A DNA stretch of 64,000 nt from Enchytraeus crypticus (GCA_905160935.1 CAJHZI010000230.1:124001-188000), one strand, 5' to 3'; counted from the first letter of the stretch, positions 10,216-21,765 are shown. Translations and numbers: made by a program. Notes: generated by a model from the letters alone, not told the origin.

Positions 10216-13200
10216 CTAAGAGGTAAGACGTTTCCAACAACTATCTTTCTCTTCCACTCCATTTCTGTTGCTAAAACACTCCACGCGGTAATTCGCACCA
10301 CAGTTATTGTCCCAGAAACAAAACTCAAAATGGTAACCCGCTTTAAAGCAAATCGCAAACTCAATCCAACAGTCTTCGTCGAAGAACTTCGGAAGAAAAA
10401 GACTGAATCTGAAACGATCCGTTTTACTATCGGCCGATTGATCGATATAGTTCGCGACAACATCTCGATGCGATTTCCAATCGTCTATCGTGTATCGAAC
10501 AGTTACAATTTTATGAAAATCGATATTTACAACTCGTATCAGACCAGCAATGGATAGCTGTTCACTATCCACGTAGCAGTTCTCGAGAGAAACCTTTTGA
10601 CCAGCAACACGTTCGTCGAAATTTGACAGAGAACCGGGTTGAATGAATGCCAGACAGAAGTATCGATTCTGAGATCCACCGTGAGATCGGTCAGGATTTG
10701 AACCTGCGGCGGCTGTATCGGCTTGAATGTACCAATCTACAGATGAAGAGAGCTGTGATAGAGTGGGGAGCTCGTCGAGGTTTTGAATTGTTTGAGTTGA
10801 CGCCAAATCAAGACCCAGAGCGTCAGCAAACCTGACGACCTTCTTAGCTCTTACCGTGTTTATTGGAGACGTCTTGAGAGAGGAACTTCGTCTTACGGAT
10901 ATCTTTCTACTGTCTGAATTTTCGTCATCTTCTAGCGTGAAATTAATATTTCTCGCTTCCGGTAAGCCGTCTTCGTCGTTTATAATCATAAGTACGTGGT
11001 TCTCTGGTTTAGAATGGTCCATGCTATTTCCTCTAGCTTCATTTCCACTGGTCACATCAACAATATAACTACTGAAGTACTGTTCGGTTGGGTTTATATC
11101 GCATTTATAACTTAACTCCTGCTTTAGCGGACAATACGTTCCCATTTTAGGTGTTTCATTTAGCTGACCACAGTCCTCATTTACTCCACATGAGTTGATT
11201 CCGCTATTATATCCACTGGAAAGAGTAACTGTGGAAAGGAATGAGTCGGCTTCACTCTCGCTACTGGAAGAACGACGGAGTTTTCGTTCACTGGAGGATT
11301 CGGATTGGGGTATCGATGAATCCACAGAACTACACTGGAACTCTACCGGAGACGACAGCAAATTCATCTGACTCTTATTTTCCTCTGCTAACAACGTCTG
11401 CAGAGGATCTAAAGTTAACAACTGCGGATCAGATTTAGATGTAATGCTGATGACGTTATCATCGTCATTGCGGGCTGAAAGTTGAGAGTACGAAAGTAAA
11501 GCTGTGTCCGAACAAACGGAGGAATTTGAATCAGACGACGAAAGTTGTCGTCTTTGCTCGAGCGCTGTTGGTCTTATCGACCTATCGAGCGAATACTCGA
11601 TGGGTTCAGACTCCGGACAGTATCTTTTAATGAAGAATCGTCGAGTTACCTTCGTAGGTCTCATAGAGACTTTGCAGTTGGAGATTATACCAAAGTCCTT
11701 TTGTCGTTTTGTCGTCACGTCAGCAGCTTCTTGATATTTCGACAAATTTTCCATTTTACTGAATAAAGGAGTCACTGGTGAGTCAGATTTTGAGTTTGAT
11801 TGAATAGCCTTTGGCATCCTTTCCACATCAGTATCTAACTCCGACTCCAAATATTTAATAGTAGAACCATCCGCTGGAATGGCTTCAATAGACGACAGCC
11901 TCTGACCACTATCGCTCGGGTTAGTTTCAGTCTCATGTATTTTACTACATGTAGTGTCATCTAAATGTGCTCCAACAAGAAGTAGTTGCTGCACCTTCAT
12001 ATCATTGTCAACATTTGTATCACTGAATTCTAAGTCTAGTTGTTTCCTACATTGCTGTTCTTTTTCATACTCGCTGTGAGTGCAAAATTCTTGATCCGAT
12101 TTGAAATCTTTAATTTTCAATTTTCTTTCACTCCAAAAATTATCCTCCGGAATGACATTACTTTCATTACTTAAACAAATTTCTGACTGAAGCGTATCGC
12201 AAGCTTCAGCTAAACTTAAACCTTCTTCACCAGAAGTGTAACCTTCAGTTGTCCTAGTTTCATTAACTGCTACGTAAATAACATCATCTACAAAGCTATC
12301 GACGTAATTGCTGAATTGTCCATCAGCTGACATATCTGGTACATCCATAGATTCGTCAGAAATAAGCGAAGTTTGCTTTTGTAGAGTTTTATTTTCCAGA
12401 TCATCGAAAGACAGCTTTCGGCAAAATATTTGCTGAATAGAGCTGTTGTTCAAGACAACGTCTACCATACCTTCACTGATTTCCTTTAGTCCTTCGCCAT
12501 CTTCACCATCCTTTCCTATATCCGTCACAAGCTGCTCTGTCTCAAGGTTACAAATTCTCTCATCAGATTTCTCTAGATAATTTTGTGCCTCACAAACTTC
12601 TAATGCCTGTTTTAAAATATCGTTTATATATCTACAGATTTTTTCTAAACAGTTTGAGTCAATTACTGCATCTGTAATCACATCTAATGTGTCAATTAAC
12701 AGATTGCTGTAGTCAATCGTAGAGCTTAATACTTGTGATACTACCTTATCGTTCGCAAATTCGTAGCCATTTATTTCTCTTTCACCAGATGACGGCACAA
12801 GTTTAAAATCTTCTACATCAGCTTCCGACTCCAAAGTATTTGTTATATTAGACTCGCCAGGGTGCAGCACAAATGCATTTTCAGTCAAAATGTTGTCGAC
12901 TTCAAATTCCTCAATTGCGGAAACTTCAGGTATATTTTGGACGTTAGAAACAAAGATCTCATCGATGGTTCTAGAAGTTACATCTGAGCTTGAAGTGTGA
13001 GTGTCCAGTAGGGAATTTGAAAATTGTAGCGGAGCATCCGCAGGATAATCTAAATCTGAATTAAAACTGTAAGTAAATTCGTCAATATCAGTTTCGATTT
13101 GCTTTTCAATGGGTTCACAAGGCTCGTCCGTTGTTCCTCCTCGGTGGGCTTTAATTTCTTCATTTTCACTCGATTCTTCTAGAAGAGCTTTCTCTTCACT

Positions 13201-15658
13201 CAATTCTAAAATTCCATTACTCGACTGATTATCGGCTAATAATGATAATCCCGTACTATAGTCTAAAATTTGCTGAATATTTGGGTCATCTGATGCAGGT
13301 AAAATAATTTTATCACTTTCTAAAACTGTCGCAGTGGCCATTGAGTATTCTGCATTCACACTCTCACTTAGTTGTATGACATTACCAAACAAATCTCTAT
13401 GCTGGTCTCCAGAATATGTAACATTGGAAATTTCTGATTCCTCTGATTCTGATGGGACACCAATTCTTTTATTACTTGCATCGGAGCATACTAAAGGCAC
13501 ATTAGGGTTTCCATCATCATATTCTATTTCTTTACCATCATACAGTTCATGCCCTAGTTGAGCTTCAAGTGATTTGATTGCCTGATGCATTATGTACAGG
13601 GCTAGTGCGTTACCACTTTCCTCAATCTTATCCGCATCTGTATTATTATTTTCCACTCCTAGATACTTTCCACTCAAATTTTCCAACAAACCATTATCAT
13701 TGCTTACCAATTCCATTTCCGTCTGGCACTGACTCAGCGTCCCGTCTCTACTCAAGTCCCTCTGAATCTCCATGCTCTCACACAGTCCGGTATTTGAATC
13801 CAGCCCGCTGTCATCGTCTTCCAGCTGACTGGAGTCGAAACTCTTGTTAGCTCTCAGCAGTTCTTGATCGCTGTCTGGGTGATGATGCAGCTCTGCCACC
13901 ACATCAACCTCAGTCACATTCACCCCAGAAGAACTATTAACTAGTGACCCTTCATCGTCGTCCGTCTGATCTGCTAATTTATTGGAGTCTGAGACATTGT
14001 CGCGGGATTGTTCACCAAGGTATACTGAGTAGTTTTCCAGTTTATTCGTAGGTTCGGTGACGCTGAATCTGCTGCTGCTGGACGCTAGGAGTCTTGTGGA
14101 GGAGGAACCGCTGAGCTGCTCCACGCTGGATCCCACCCGTGCCTCCATGCTGTTCAGAGTGTCCATGGTGTTCTCTGAGGAGAGGAGCAACATTGCTCGA
14201 CCTACAAACACACAAATAGTTATTTTATTTATTTATTTATTTTATTTATAATTAGAAATCAGGCAGCAAGGCCCACACAAAGCACAAAAGACACACAGCA
14301 CACACACCCATAAAATCAGGGAACACTCGTAAAGGCAGATATTATAGATCTAATTTAGTCAGTTATTTTAAAAAGTTATTTATTTTACACATCTTCCTCT
14401 TGTTGTATCAGGTTTGTTTGAAGAATTGATCAATCAGCGGCTGCATGTGTCGTAGAAGACGACTAAAGAACTAAGTTCCAAACCAATGTCAGAAAAGGCA
14501 TTCGGTTGGTGAGCGCCTTGGCTCCAGAAATTGCTACAAAATTTAAACAAATAGAGGAGACATTGATACGGTGTGGGAGAAAGAGAAGTGGAGAAGGTCT
14601 ATTCGTATCCCGACACTAGTTAAACTGGAATTAAAAGGAAGAAGAAGAAGGTGAGTGAGAGAACTCTGTTTATTTCGATACACTCAAAATATACAGTGAC
14701 ATACACAAACAAGGCCGTCAAATTAATCACAAGTGACCTATCTAGTTGACCACCCCTCCATCCTAAAATTGAAAAATAACTAGGCAAATGAAATAAATAT
14801 GCAATGCAAGTAAAAGAAATTCTAGTAGATAAAGATTCAAATAATAACAACAGGAATTTAAAAAGAGAATAATGTTTCTGCCGATACAAAGAATCACTAC
14901 AGAGAAACAGATCTATACAGAAACCTACAGTAGCACTTAATTAGTTCAAATTTAAAATTTAATAAAAATTCTATAAATAATAAAACAAGATAGCCCCCAG
15001 TATTGTGCAGAATGAACTACGACGGCGGGATTAGCGCACTTGGTTTAGTTGCGCGTCAATTGTCGAAGTTAAGCTGTATCGACCTCGGTTAGTACTTTGT
15101 GGGTGACCACCTTGGAAGACCGAGTGTTGGTAAAAGCTTAGGAACGAAAAAATCCCAGCGTGATGGAAGGTTTTTCTTAAATCCGCGCCGGCTGCAATTG
15201 ATGCGCAATCGAAAGGCAACGATTACTAATAACCATGGAGAGGAAGGAGTAAATGGGTCTTAAACAAGCATCTGTGCTTCCTGACCCAGTGTGCCGTTAT
15301 GTTATGTTATGATACAGAATGAACTATGATACTCAATGAACTATGATACTGATTGAACTATGATATTGAATCAACTATGATACTCAATGAACTATGATAC
15401 TGCTCCAGTTATACCTCTGGAATGATCCGGACTAGAAGGAGCCCAGACGATGATATCCGCATCCGTTCCGGATTCAGTCCCGTAGGTGTACCGGACAGTC
15501 GTTCTGCCGGATCCCCTGGAGCCTCCGCTCTTCCTAACTTTGCCTCTCTTGGACGGGTCCTTCTCCACAAATTTTCTACCGGAAGTAGAACTAAGCAGAG
15601 AAGTTCTTCTTTCGCCCTCTTCCCCCGCCTTAGAGAAACAACATCTGACGAAGAACAT
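10216..15658 (-). CDS. Protein phosphatase 1 regulatory (glycogen-targeting) subunit, PPP1R3 family
   Basis: Proteins of this family tether the PP1 catalytic subunit to glycogen, where it activates glycogen synthase and restrains phosphorylase. The main exon (10216-14201) encodes about 1,328 residues. Roughly the first 1,100 are acidic, Ser/Asn-rich and apparently disordered. Near the C-terminus lie a PP1-docking RVxF-type motif, RAKKVVRFADALGLDL (coding ~10805-10852), and a CBM21 domain over the last ~140 residues, with VRYTIDDWKSHRDV and CFWDNNCGANYRVE, the family's WDNN signature. The minus-strand sequence just above 14201 is a good acceptor (TTTGTAG). A first exon at 15415-15658 ends in CCAGAG|GTATAA, leaving phase 1, which joins exactly to the main frame. 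That gives MFFVRCCFSKAGEEGERR at the N-terminus and about 1,409 residues in total. The ATG at 15658 has an in-frame stop upstream but a poor start context; an alternative start is MLLLSSENTMDTL inside the main exon. The family assignment is firm; the first exon is moderately supported. Confidence 0.88.
14398..14640 (+). mobile_element. SINE-like family B copy inside the PPP1R3 intron
   Basis: Diverged copy of the 1242-1519 element, including GTCGTAGAAGACGACTAA, AAGGCATTCGGTTGGTGAGC, CTCCAGAAATTGCTACAAAA and CTATTCGTATCCCGACACTA. It lies antisense to the host gene and ends in a GAAGAAGAAG tail. Confidence 0.75.
15020..15314 (+). mobile_element. 5S-rRNA-derived SINE (SINE3-like), full-length
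   Basis: The first ~120 bp resemble metazoan 5S rRNA: GTCGAAGTTAAGCTGTATCG, then CTCGGTTAGTACTTTGTGGG, then TGACCACCTTGGAAGACCGA, paralleling the 5S internal promoter region. A unique body follows, then a TTATG-repeat tail. A perfect 12-bp direct repeat, CAGAATGAACTA, flanks it (15008-15019 and 15315-15326). This is what a target-primed insertion leaves and suggests a fairly recent copy. A 3'-half copy lies at 31.2 kb. It sits in the PPP1R3 intron in antisense orientation. Confidence 0.85.
15326..15404. repeat. ~20-bp tandem repeat (ACTATGATACTCAATGA)
   Basis: About four to five imperfect copies directly after the SINE target duplication. The unit includes the duplicated insertion site, suggesting slippage at the insertion junction. 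Confidence 0.7.
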
Positions 15659-15793
15659 TACGAGGATGTTCTAGAAAAAGCTGAGATCCAGGTCTGTGAT
15701 TCTTTTTTGGAAATTAGTTACATGAATACTAGTTATTTATCTAAAACAAAATTAAAAGTAGCTTTTCCTATATACTCAGAAATGCAGATATGA

Positions 15794-16448
15794 ATGTCCA
15801 TAAAACAACTAATAATATATTACAATGAATCTTAGTATTTACAAAATTTACTTAAAAATTGAGATAATGATTACGGCTTATCGTCATACAACTTCGCTAT
15901 ATTATTTCTCTTTTATGATACCCGTTGTTGTGTCTGAGATCTTAGCCCACTTCGTTACTATAGAAGGGCAAAGATAAATTTCACCGCTATTACTAATGAG
16001 CATAACTTTAGAGTAATTCACTTAAAATTGTTTGTCATCGATCGCAAATTTGAAGTAGATTGCACATTGTTGTTGAAAATATTGCCTAGATGTAAATTGA
16101 TATCGTCTTTTTCAATGTTAAATGTTCTAAGAATGCACATTTTACCCGGCTTACATTTCTTCATTAGTTTGATTTTTTTAAATATAATTAAAGTTACACA
16201 TAATGATAACTCGCTAAACATTTCCTTATGAAATTCAACGTTAATTATTATATATTGCGCAAATTTAAAAAAAATCGAGGAAATCTATCCAGCAGCAAGC
16301 GAGTAGTAGTAATATGAGCCTTGGTCTGAGATTGGCGGTATATTATAGAGCACTGTAAGTAAAGATGACTATAAGTTTATATATATTAAGTTGTACTTAG
16401 TTTACCTTAGCTATTTCTAGTCCGCGGTACAGAATTAAACTGACCGTG
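15794..16448. other. Gene-free AT-rich DNA
   Basis: No supported exon. Short overlapping ORFs on both strands at 16018-16231 are antisense mirrors of each other without domain character. A possible remnant of the SINE-B 5' end (CCCGTTGTTGTGTCTGAG) lies near 15922. Confidence 0.4.
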
Positions 16449-16975
16449 AGAAGGTCAGCTAGACAGCTGAGCGGTATTAGAGTCACCACTGCCTGCCAGC
16501 TGGTGGGCGGAACAGCTGAGACCTCTGCTGCAGCTGCTGGGCGTAACAGCTGAGGACTCTGCTGCAGCTGCTGGACGTAACAGCTGAGATCTCTGCTGCA
16601 GCTGCTGGGCGTAACAGCTGAGACCTCTGCTGCAGCTGTAGCTCAATCCTCCTCAGCAGCTTTGATGTTCAGCTGCAGCTGTAACAGGCCTACACAGCTG
16701 CAGCTGTACTACTCAGCGGCAGTTGTAATACTTAGCAGCAGCTTTAGTGTTCAGCTGCAGCTGTAACAGGCCTACTCAGCTGCATCTCTAATGCGCAGAT
16801 GCAGCTATAATACTTAACAGCAGCTTTAACGTTCAGCTGCAGCTGTAATACTAATCTGCAGCTGTGATACTCTGCTTCAGCTGTAATACTTAACTACATC
16901 TCTAATGATTTATCAGAATGATTATCTAACTGCAGCTGCAATATGCAGCTGCTACTATTAAGACAGCTGTTAAAG
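16449..16975. repeat. Dense CAGCTG (E-box) repeat array
   Basis: More than twenty CAGCTG hexamers occur in about 530 bp, often as CAGCTGCAGCTG, in imperfect units of ~30-45 bp. A second smaller cluster lies at 17755-17870. CAGCTG is a bHLH-binding E-box. The array may be a degenerate minisatellite, a homotypic enhancer cluster, or both. The gene-free flanks and its position upstream of SoxB leave the regulatory reading open. Confidence 0.75.
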
Positions 16976-17154
16976 CGTTAAGCTTTTTCAATTGATGGTA
17001 ATGATGATATACTAGCTCATTCTTTGTTTTGCTAGATGGTTTGGATGTCTGACATTTATGAGTGCATTAAAGCCATTGAACACTCTGGGACAATTAACTA
17101 TCACGCATCTCATAGGCATTAAAATTTAGCTCAACTAATATCAGCTAATTGGCT

Positions 17155-17290
17155 AAGCCGGCTGTTTGTTGGTTTGTTGTTCGAGAGCCGATTATTATGC
17201 GCAGGGTTCAAATCCAAAGCTTTCCCCGTCACTGACATATGCTATCGAGTTGGAAATTGACGTAAAACTTGGCTTTAGTTTTAGCCTTGG
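17155..17290 (+). mobile_element. tRNA-derived SINE, old copy
   Basis: Diverged copy: GGGTTCAAATCC (B-box-like) at ~17208, then CCCGTCACTGACATATGCTA, then a decayed 3' core. The A-box region is poorly preserved. Confidence 0.5.
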
Positions 17291-17754
17291 ATGAGCTCAT
17301 TAACATTTTGATAACTCCCTCAGTTACTAACCTATCAAATAACTAATTTGCTGCATTTTGACGATATCTTCTGCTATAAGTTGTATCTGATGTACGTTTT
17401 GGGAATTATACTCTGTGGCCATGAATTACATAAATATTCCATTATCCACTTTCTCAGTTTGTCAAAGTGAGGATGCTTATCATAGTATATACAGTAAATT
17501 AAATCCGCTTTGTTAATTAATCTTTATTAATTATTATGCTTTGTTTATTGATTATTTGATTTTTTAATTAATACTTTATTTGTAAAACTAAGCGACGAAA
17601 TAAATCATATCCAGACCTTTCCGTGTCGACCCCATGAAATGGGACATAACGGCGCATTAAATGGAAGATTAGTAAATGGACGTTATTCTACAATGAAGCA
17701 TCGCCGGAGGATTTGGCAATGAATTAATATAAACATTACACCTACTGATTTTGA

Positions 17755-17870
17755 AGCAGCTGCGAGTAGCTGCAGCTGACTGCTTAAATAAGCTGCTTCA
17801 GCTGATATTTCCTGACAGCTACAGCTGCTCGGAGCAGCAGAGCTGTGTCAGTGCAGCTGCTGTGAAGAGA
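17755..17870. repeat. Second CAGCTG cluster
   Basis: At least five CAGCTG hexamers in ~115 bp, with related GCTGCTT and AGCAGC words. It is separated from the main array by ~800 bp of gene-free DNA that includes an old SINE. Confidence 0.65.
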
Positions 17871-18162
17871 CGTAGCATGCAATAACATCACGTACACACT
17901 GTATGACACGGGTTGAGCTAGCTTTGACATTTCTGCGTTTATACAATCGTATTCTAACCACTCGATTTCCTGCCTCTCAAAGATATGTTCCTTTTTATTC
18001 AGAATATTATAAATAATAAAAACACTACATATTTCTTATTTTTATTTCAGTATCTATTTATTCAGAATATTATAGAATATAAAGCCGTTAACTGAATACC
18101 AAGAAAGCTCCTTGCACGCTGATGCTGTTTCTGTAAAAATAATTAATTACCTTCAACAACAT

Positions 18163-18300
18163 CATCATCATCATCGTCCCTTGAATCCCAGTTTAACTAG
18201 GGTCGGGATACGAATAGGCTGTCTCAAATCCTCTCTGTCCTACATCACATCATCCATCAGCCAATCCCCTATTTGAAATTTTTCTATTCGTTTATATTTT
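18163..18300 (-). mobile_element. SINE-like family B, 3' part
   Basis: Reverse-complement match to the 3' half of family B (CCCTTGAATCCCAGTTTAAC, TAGGGTCGGGATACGAATAG) preceded by a CATCATCATCAT tail. At ~18300 it switches abruptly to a LINE family C 3' end (CCGGCCCTGCCACTTGGC), so one element is truncated against the other. Confidence 0.75.
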
Positions 18301-18304
18301 TAAC

Positions 18305-18352
18305 TCTATATTCCACCGGCCCTGCCACTTGGCCGAACATTAAAGAGAGCGA
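18305..18352 (-). mobile_element. LINE family C 3' tip
   Basis: Short reverse-complement match to the family C end (variant of GGACCTGCCAGTAGGCAG, then AGAGAGAGA). It joins directly to family B on one side and a minisatellite on the other. Confidence 0.45.
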
Positions 18353-18359
18353 GACAGAT

Positions 18360-18672
18360 AGATAAATATACACAATAAGCACATGCATACAAAGACATAC
18401 ATTCATACATATAGACGTATACATGTACATACATTCATACATATAGACGCATACATGTACATACATTCATACATATAGACGCATACATGTACATACATTC
18501 ATACATATAGACGCATATATGTACATACATTCATACATATAGACGCATATATGTACATACATTCATACACATAGACGCATACATGTACATACATTCATAC
18601 ATATAGACGTATACAAAGACATACATTCATAAATATAGACGCATACATGTACATACATTCATACATATAGAT
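18360..18672. repeat. ~32-bp minisatellite (ACATACATTCATACATATAG)
   Basis: About nine copies of a unit running GTACATACATTCATACATA, TAGACGCATACAT, with little divergence. Confidence 0.9.
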
Positions 18673-18769
18673 AAATTATATACGCACCCTTGCACAGAAT
18701 TTCTTGGGGATCTGATCATCTGAATATCTTTAATGTTCTGACGATTGGCGGTTCAAGGTACATACTCCT

Positions 18770-18930
18770 ATTGACAGTCTGCTGTCACGCTTCAAAACTC
18801 TCACTCAATCTATTAGTTAACCCCTTCACAGAACACTACCCTTACCTGATTAAAACTTCAATGTAACCTATGGATTTGGAAAAATATGACGTCTGAGGTG
18901 GATTCCCTTTTCCGTTCTTGCTTAGACGCT
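18770..18930 (+). mobile_element. Dispersed repeat family F copy
   Basis: Shares with 48.8 kb and 51.5 kb a block including GCTTCAAAACTCTCACT-like sequence and GTCTGAGGTGGATTCCCTTT (elsewhere TTCTGAGGTGGTTTCCCGTT). It is probably a SINE-like retroposon; its ends are not clear in this copy. The 94-codon ORF starting at 18886 begins inside it. Confidence 0.55.
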
Positions 18931-19454
18931 TCTTACGTCATGTTAAAGTTAAGGTTAGTCTATTTATCAGTGGATGCCCTTTCATTAGTTAAATTTCTTT
19001 TCATGAGCAATCGAGAAAGCAATTCTCCCGTTTACCAGTATTTGAGCAGAATTGTAACGAGACTACTAAAAGACTGCAACCTTCACCTATCACATATAAA
19101 TTTGGACCACATTAATGAAAGTGTAGCAAAGCTTGTTGCTCGATTAATCAAAATCACAGAGAAACTCTAGAGCGCTGTCGTTGTAGTTGTTGCTCATATG
19201 ACGCATTACATAATTACGATTTTATGAAATTCTTCCATCACTTGAAATAAAATATTTTTAAATACTTCCTACCTTATCGCTCACCTATATCACCAATTAA
19301 TCGCTCAGCCTAGAACTCGTCTAGTCTCATTTGACGCAGTAATGACTGACGCCACAGGCTTCGCTGTATTAGACATGATGATATATATATATATATACGT
19401 AGGCCTGAATGACATTTACAGTAGAGATCTTCAGTGAAGAGCTTTAATACGTCT

Positions 19455-19525
19455 TTGCGTCTTTAATGATGACGTCCCTGACATCATCCTTGAATGAGAA
19501 AGCGGACGTTAAACCTTATATTATT
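19455..19525 (+). mobile_element. SINE family D copy
   Basis: GATGACGTCCCTGACATCAT followed by AGCGGACGTTAAACCTTA and an (TTA)n tail. Confidence 0.7.
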
Positions 19526-19582
19526 ATTATTACCATTAATCCAAGCTCAACGACTTTGAATTAGTCAAGCTTACGCATCTAC

Positions 19583-19640
19583 TTAAAAAATAATAAAGGT
19601 TTAAAGTCCGTTTTCTCATCCAAGGATGATGTGAAGCATT
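19583..19640 (-). mobile_element. SINE family D copy, inverted relative to its neighbour
   Basis: Reverse orientation match (AATAATAAAGGTTTAAAGTC, CAAGGATGATG) about 60 bp from the previous copy, so two copies lie tail to tail. Confidence 0.6.
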
Positions 19641-19799
19641 ACACATATCGTAGCACACATGTAGCTCACGTGAATTACAGACTTCCGATTGAATCCGGAA
19701 TAAATCAATACGTTAGAATACTACATGTGGACGCTTACATCCATGATCAGGTTTATGATTCCAGGACTAATCCTACGCATTGCCGCTTCCTGTCATAAA

Positions 19800-20255
19800 T
19801 CTGTCTATCTGTAGACATTTATCAGACTCTAGCACTGCCTATCTGTAGACACTTATCAGTTTCTGTCACAGTCTATATGTAGACATTTATCAGACTCTAG
19901 CACAGTCTATCTGTAGACATTTTTCAGTGTCTATCACAGTCTATCTGTAGACATTTATCGGACTCTATCACAGCCTATCTGTAGACACTTATCAGTCTCT
20001 CACAGTCTATCTGTAGACATTTATCAGACTCTATCACAGCCTATCTGTAGACACTTATCAGTCTCTCACAGTCTATCTGTAGACATTTATCAGACTCTAG
20101 CATAGTCTATCTGTAGACATTTATCAGTCTCTATCACAGTCTATATGTAGACACTTATCAATTTCCATCACAGTCTATATGTAGACTTTTATCAGTCTCT
20201 ATCACAGTCTATTTGAAGACCCATATCAATCTCTATTACAGTCTGTCTATTTATA
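19800..20255. repeat. ~34-bp minisatellite (CTATCTGTAGACATTTATCA)
   Basis: About thirteen tandem copies of a unit running CACAGTCTATCTGTAGACA, TTTATCAGACTCTAT, with single-base and small length variation. No spacer-like unique segments separate the copies. Confidence 0.9.
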
Positions 20256-20765
20256 CACCTTTATCACTATTATGTTATTTTGAATTAGACTATCTATCTC
20301 TATCTCTCTCTCTCTCTCATCGACCTCATTCAGTAACATTTCATTTATTTAAAACTTGTTAAGATGTTGCCTGAATCTATAGTCATGTATTTCATATAAC
20401 AAATTATACGTTAGTGCTGTCTTGCAGGGCTGACTAATTACTATTAAAACAGACAAAGGAGGGCCAATGCTTCTTGTAGAAACAATTTTAATTCATTAGT
20501 AAAGTCAGTTGATTTCTTGCAGAAGTTGTACGGAGATATGATACATTTGGTGCTGGAGACATTACCGTCAGATTAACGAAGATTATGGGCCCTGAAGTTG
20601 TTCAGTATCGTCGATATGCCAGCTCACTTTTACTTTCTGTTGCTAATAGGACACCAATTTTTAAAATTTAGAAAAGTTATAATGTGGAATTGAACAGTTA
20701 AATATAGGTATATTCCTATGCTATCTTATCTAAGTATCATAGCTAAATATTTAAAGCTAAATATC

Positions 20766-20905
20766 TTAGCTCGGTCGGTAAGATATTCGACAGCGGATCA
20801 GTATATGCATGGTTCAAACCTGGGCATGCCCCGTCACTGACATCGCTTTCGAGTGAAGAAACTGACGTTAGCATTAGCTTGGCCGGTTCTTAAGAGCTGC
20901 TCCAT
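20766..20905 (+). mobile_element. tRNA-derived SINE
   Basis: A-box-like GCTCGGTCGGTAAGATATTC, B-box-like GGTTCAAACCTGGG, then TCACTGACATCGCTTTCGAG and AAACTGACGTTAGCATTAGC. The spacing from A-box to B-box is tRNA-like. Confidence 0.75.
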
Positions 20906-21254
20906 GTTTTGGTTTTATCAGATAAATGCGAATTCTCGACGCTTATTACATTGAATCTATACAGAGGAGTCTGCGAAACGATGTCTGTATCGATCGGCTT
21001 CATAGGAATCTAATATCAAGTGGGCGCTCAAATCAATTCCCTGGATAATAATCGAAAAATGTATTACAAGTATCAGAGTTTCATAATATACCTATATTAT
21101 AGTCCTCTGACGTTTTCTAATCTTTTATATTTTACAAGCCAGAGAGTGTCCACCTGACCATGAATAATTAAACTATTAGGCCTAATGATCTCCAAGAAAT
21201 AACTTAAGATGACTGACCGAGAAAGGGGGAAAGACTATTAAAAGAGGTCATAAA

Positions 21255-21420
21255 ATAAAATGGAAGGAAAAGAGGCAGAGGCAGGCCGAGATTAGTAATA
21301 TTAGATGATTTAAAGATATACTCATATGTGGACATCAAGACGAAAGCGGAAGACGGATAAGAGTGGAGGCGTTATAAATCCTACCATGGACCTGCCAGTA
21401 GGCAGGGCACTAAGAGAGAG
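21255..21420 (+). mobile_element. LINE 3'-end copy, family C
   Basis: Encodes recognisable GKRGRGRPRL, then a degraded LDDLK region and MDLPVGRALRE. This is the best-preserved view of the G-K-R-x-R-G-R-P-R block. 5'-truncated. Confidence 0.75.
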
Positions 21421-21604
21421 TCTGACCGAGCTGAACTGCAATGAGCATATGTTTGCTGTCTTTTGAAAGTTATTACAAACCATGACTTTAATACGATAAA
21501 TATCATTAATGGAAGCAGTAAAATCACATTCAGTTTTCTTGAGGGTTAAGTGGTGTTACGCTTCTGCAGCCTAAAGGACAACTAAATACTTGATTCGCTG
21601 ATAA

Positions 21605-21765
21605 TAATAATAACAGTAATAACAACAATTAGAGTGCTACAGTAATCAATGACAACATCAAGCACTATTGAGACAAAATCAAGCCGGCGAGAAAAAAGGT
21701 ACAAAATCGGTGTAAAATTCAAAAATCCAGAAAATCAGTCCAAAGATAATGATAGTGACGGACTG
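21605..21765 (-). mobile_element. Dispersed SINE-like repeat, family E
   Basis: Reverse-complement match to the repeats at 36.6 and 52.8 kb: AAAATCAAGCCGGCGAGAAA, TCAATGACAACATCAAGCAC, ATTAGAGTGCTACAG, with an (AATAAT)n tail at the lower-coordinate end. No internal promoter was identified. Confidence 0.7.

Noticed and set aside
10138-10557. 139-codon plus-strand ORF
   Set aside because: Antisense to the CBM21-coding part of the PPP1R3 gene, with no domain of its own.
15422-15793. 123-codon plus-strand ORF with an acidic end and possible donor
   Set aside because: The minus-strand exon in the same place joins in exact phase to the PPP1R3 main exon through consensus splice sites, so the plus-strand frame is taken as its shadow.
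18886-19170. 94-codon plus-strand ORF (LVKFLFMSNRESNSPVYQYL region)
   Set aside because: It begins inside dispersed repeat F and has no recognisable domain or splice support; the non-repeat part could be an exon but nothing confirms it.
19800-20255. Regular direct repeats resembling a CRISPR array (also 59590-60135)
   Set aside because: The repeats are contiguous without unique spacers and lie in an animal genome; they are minisatellites.
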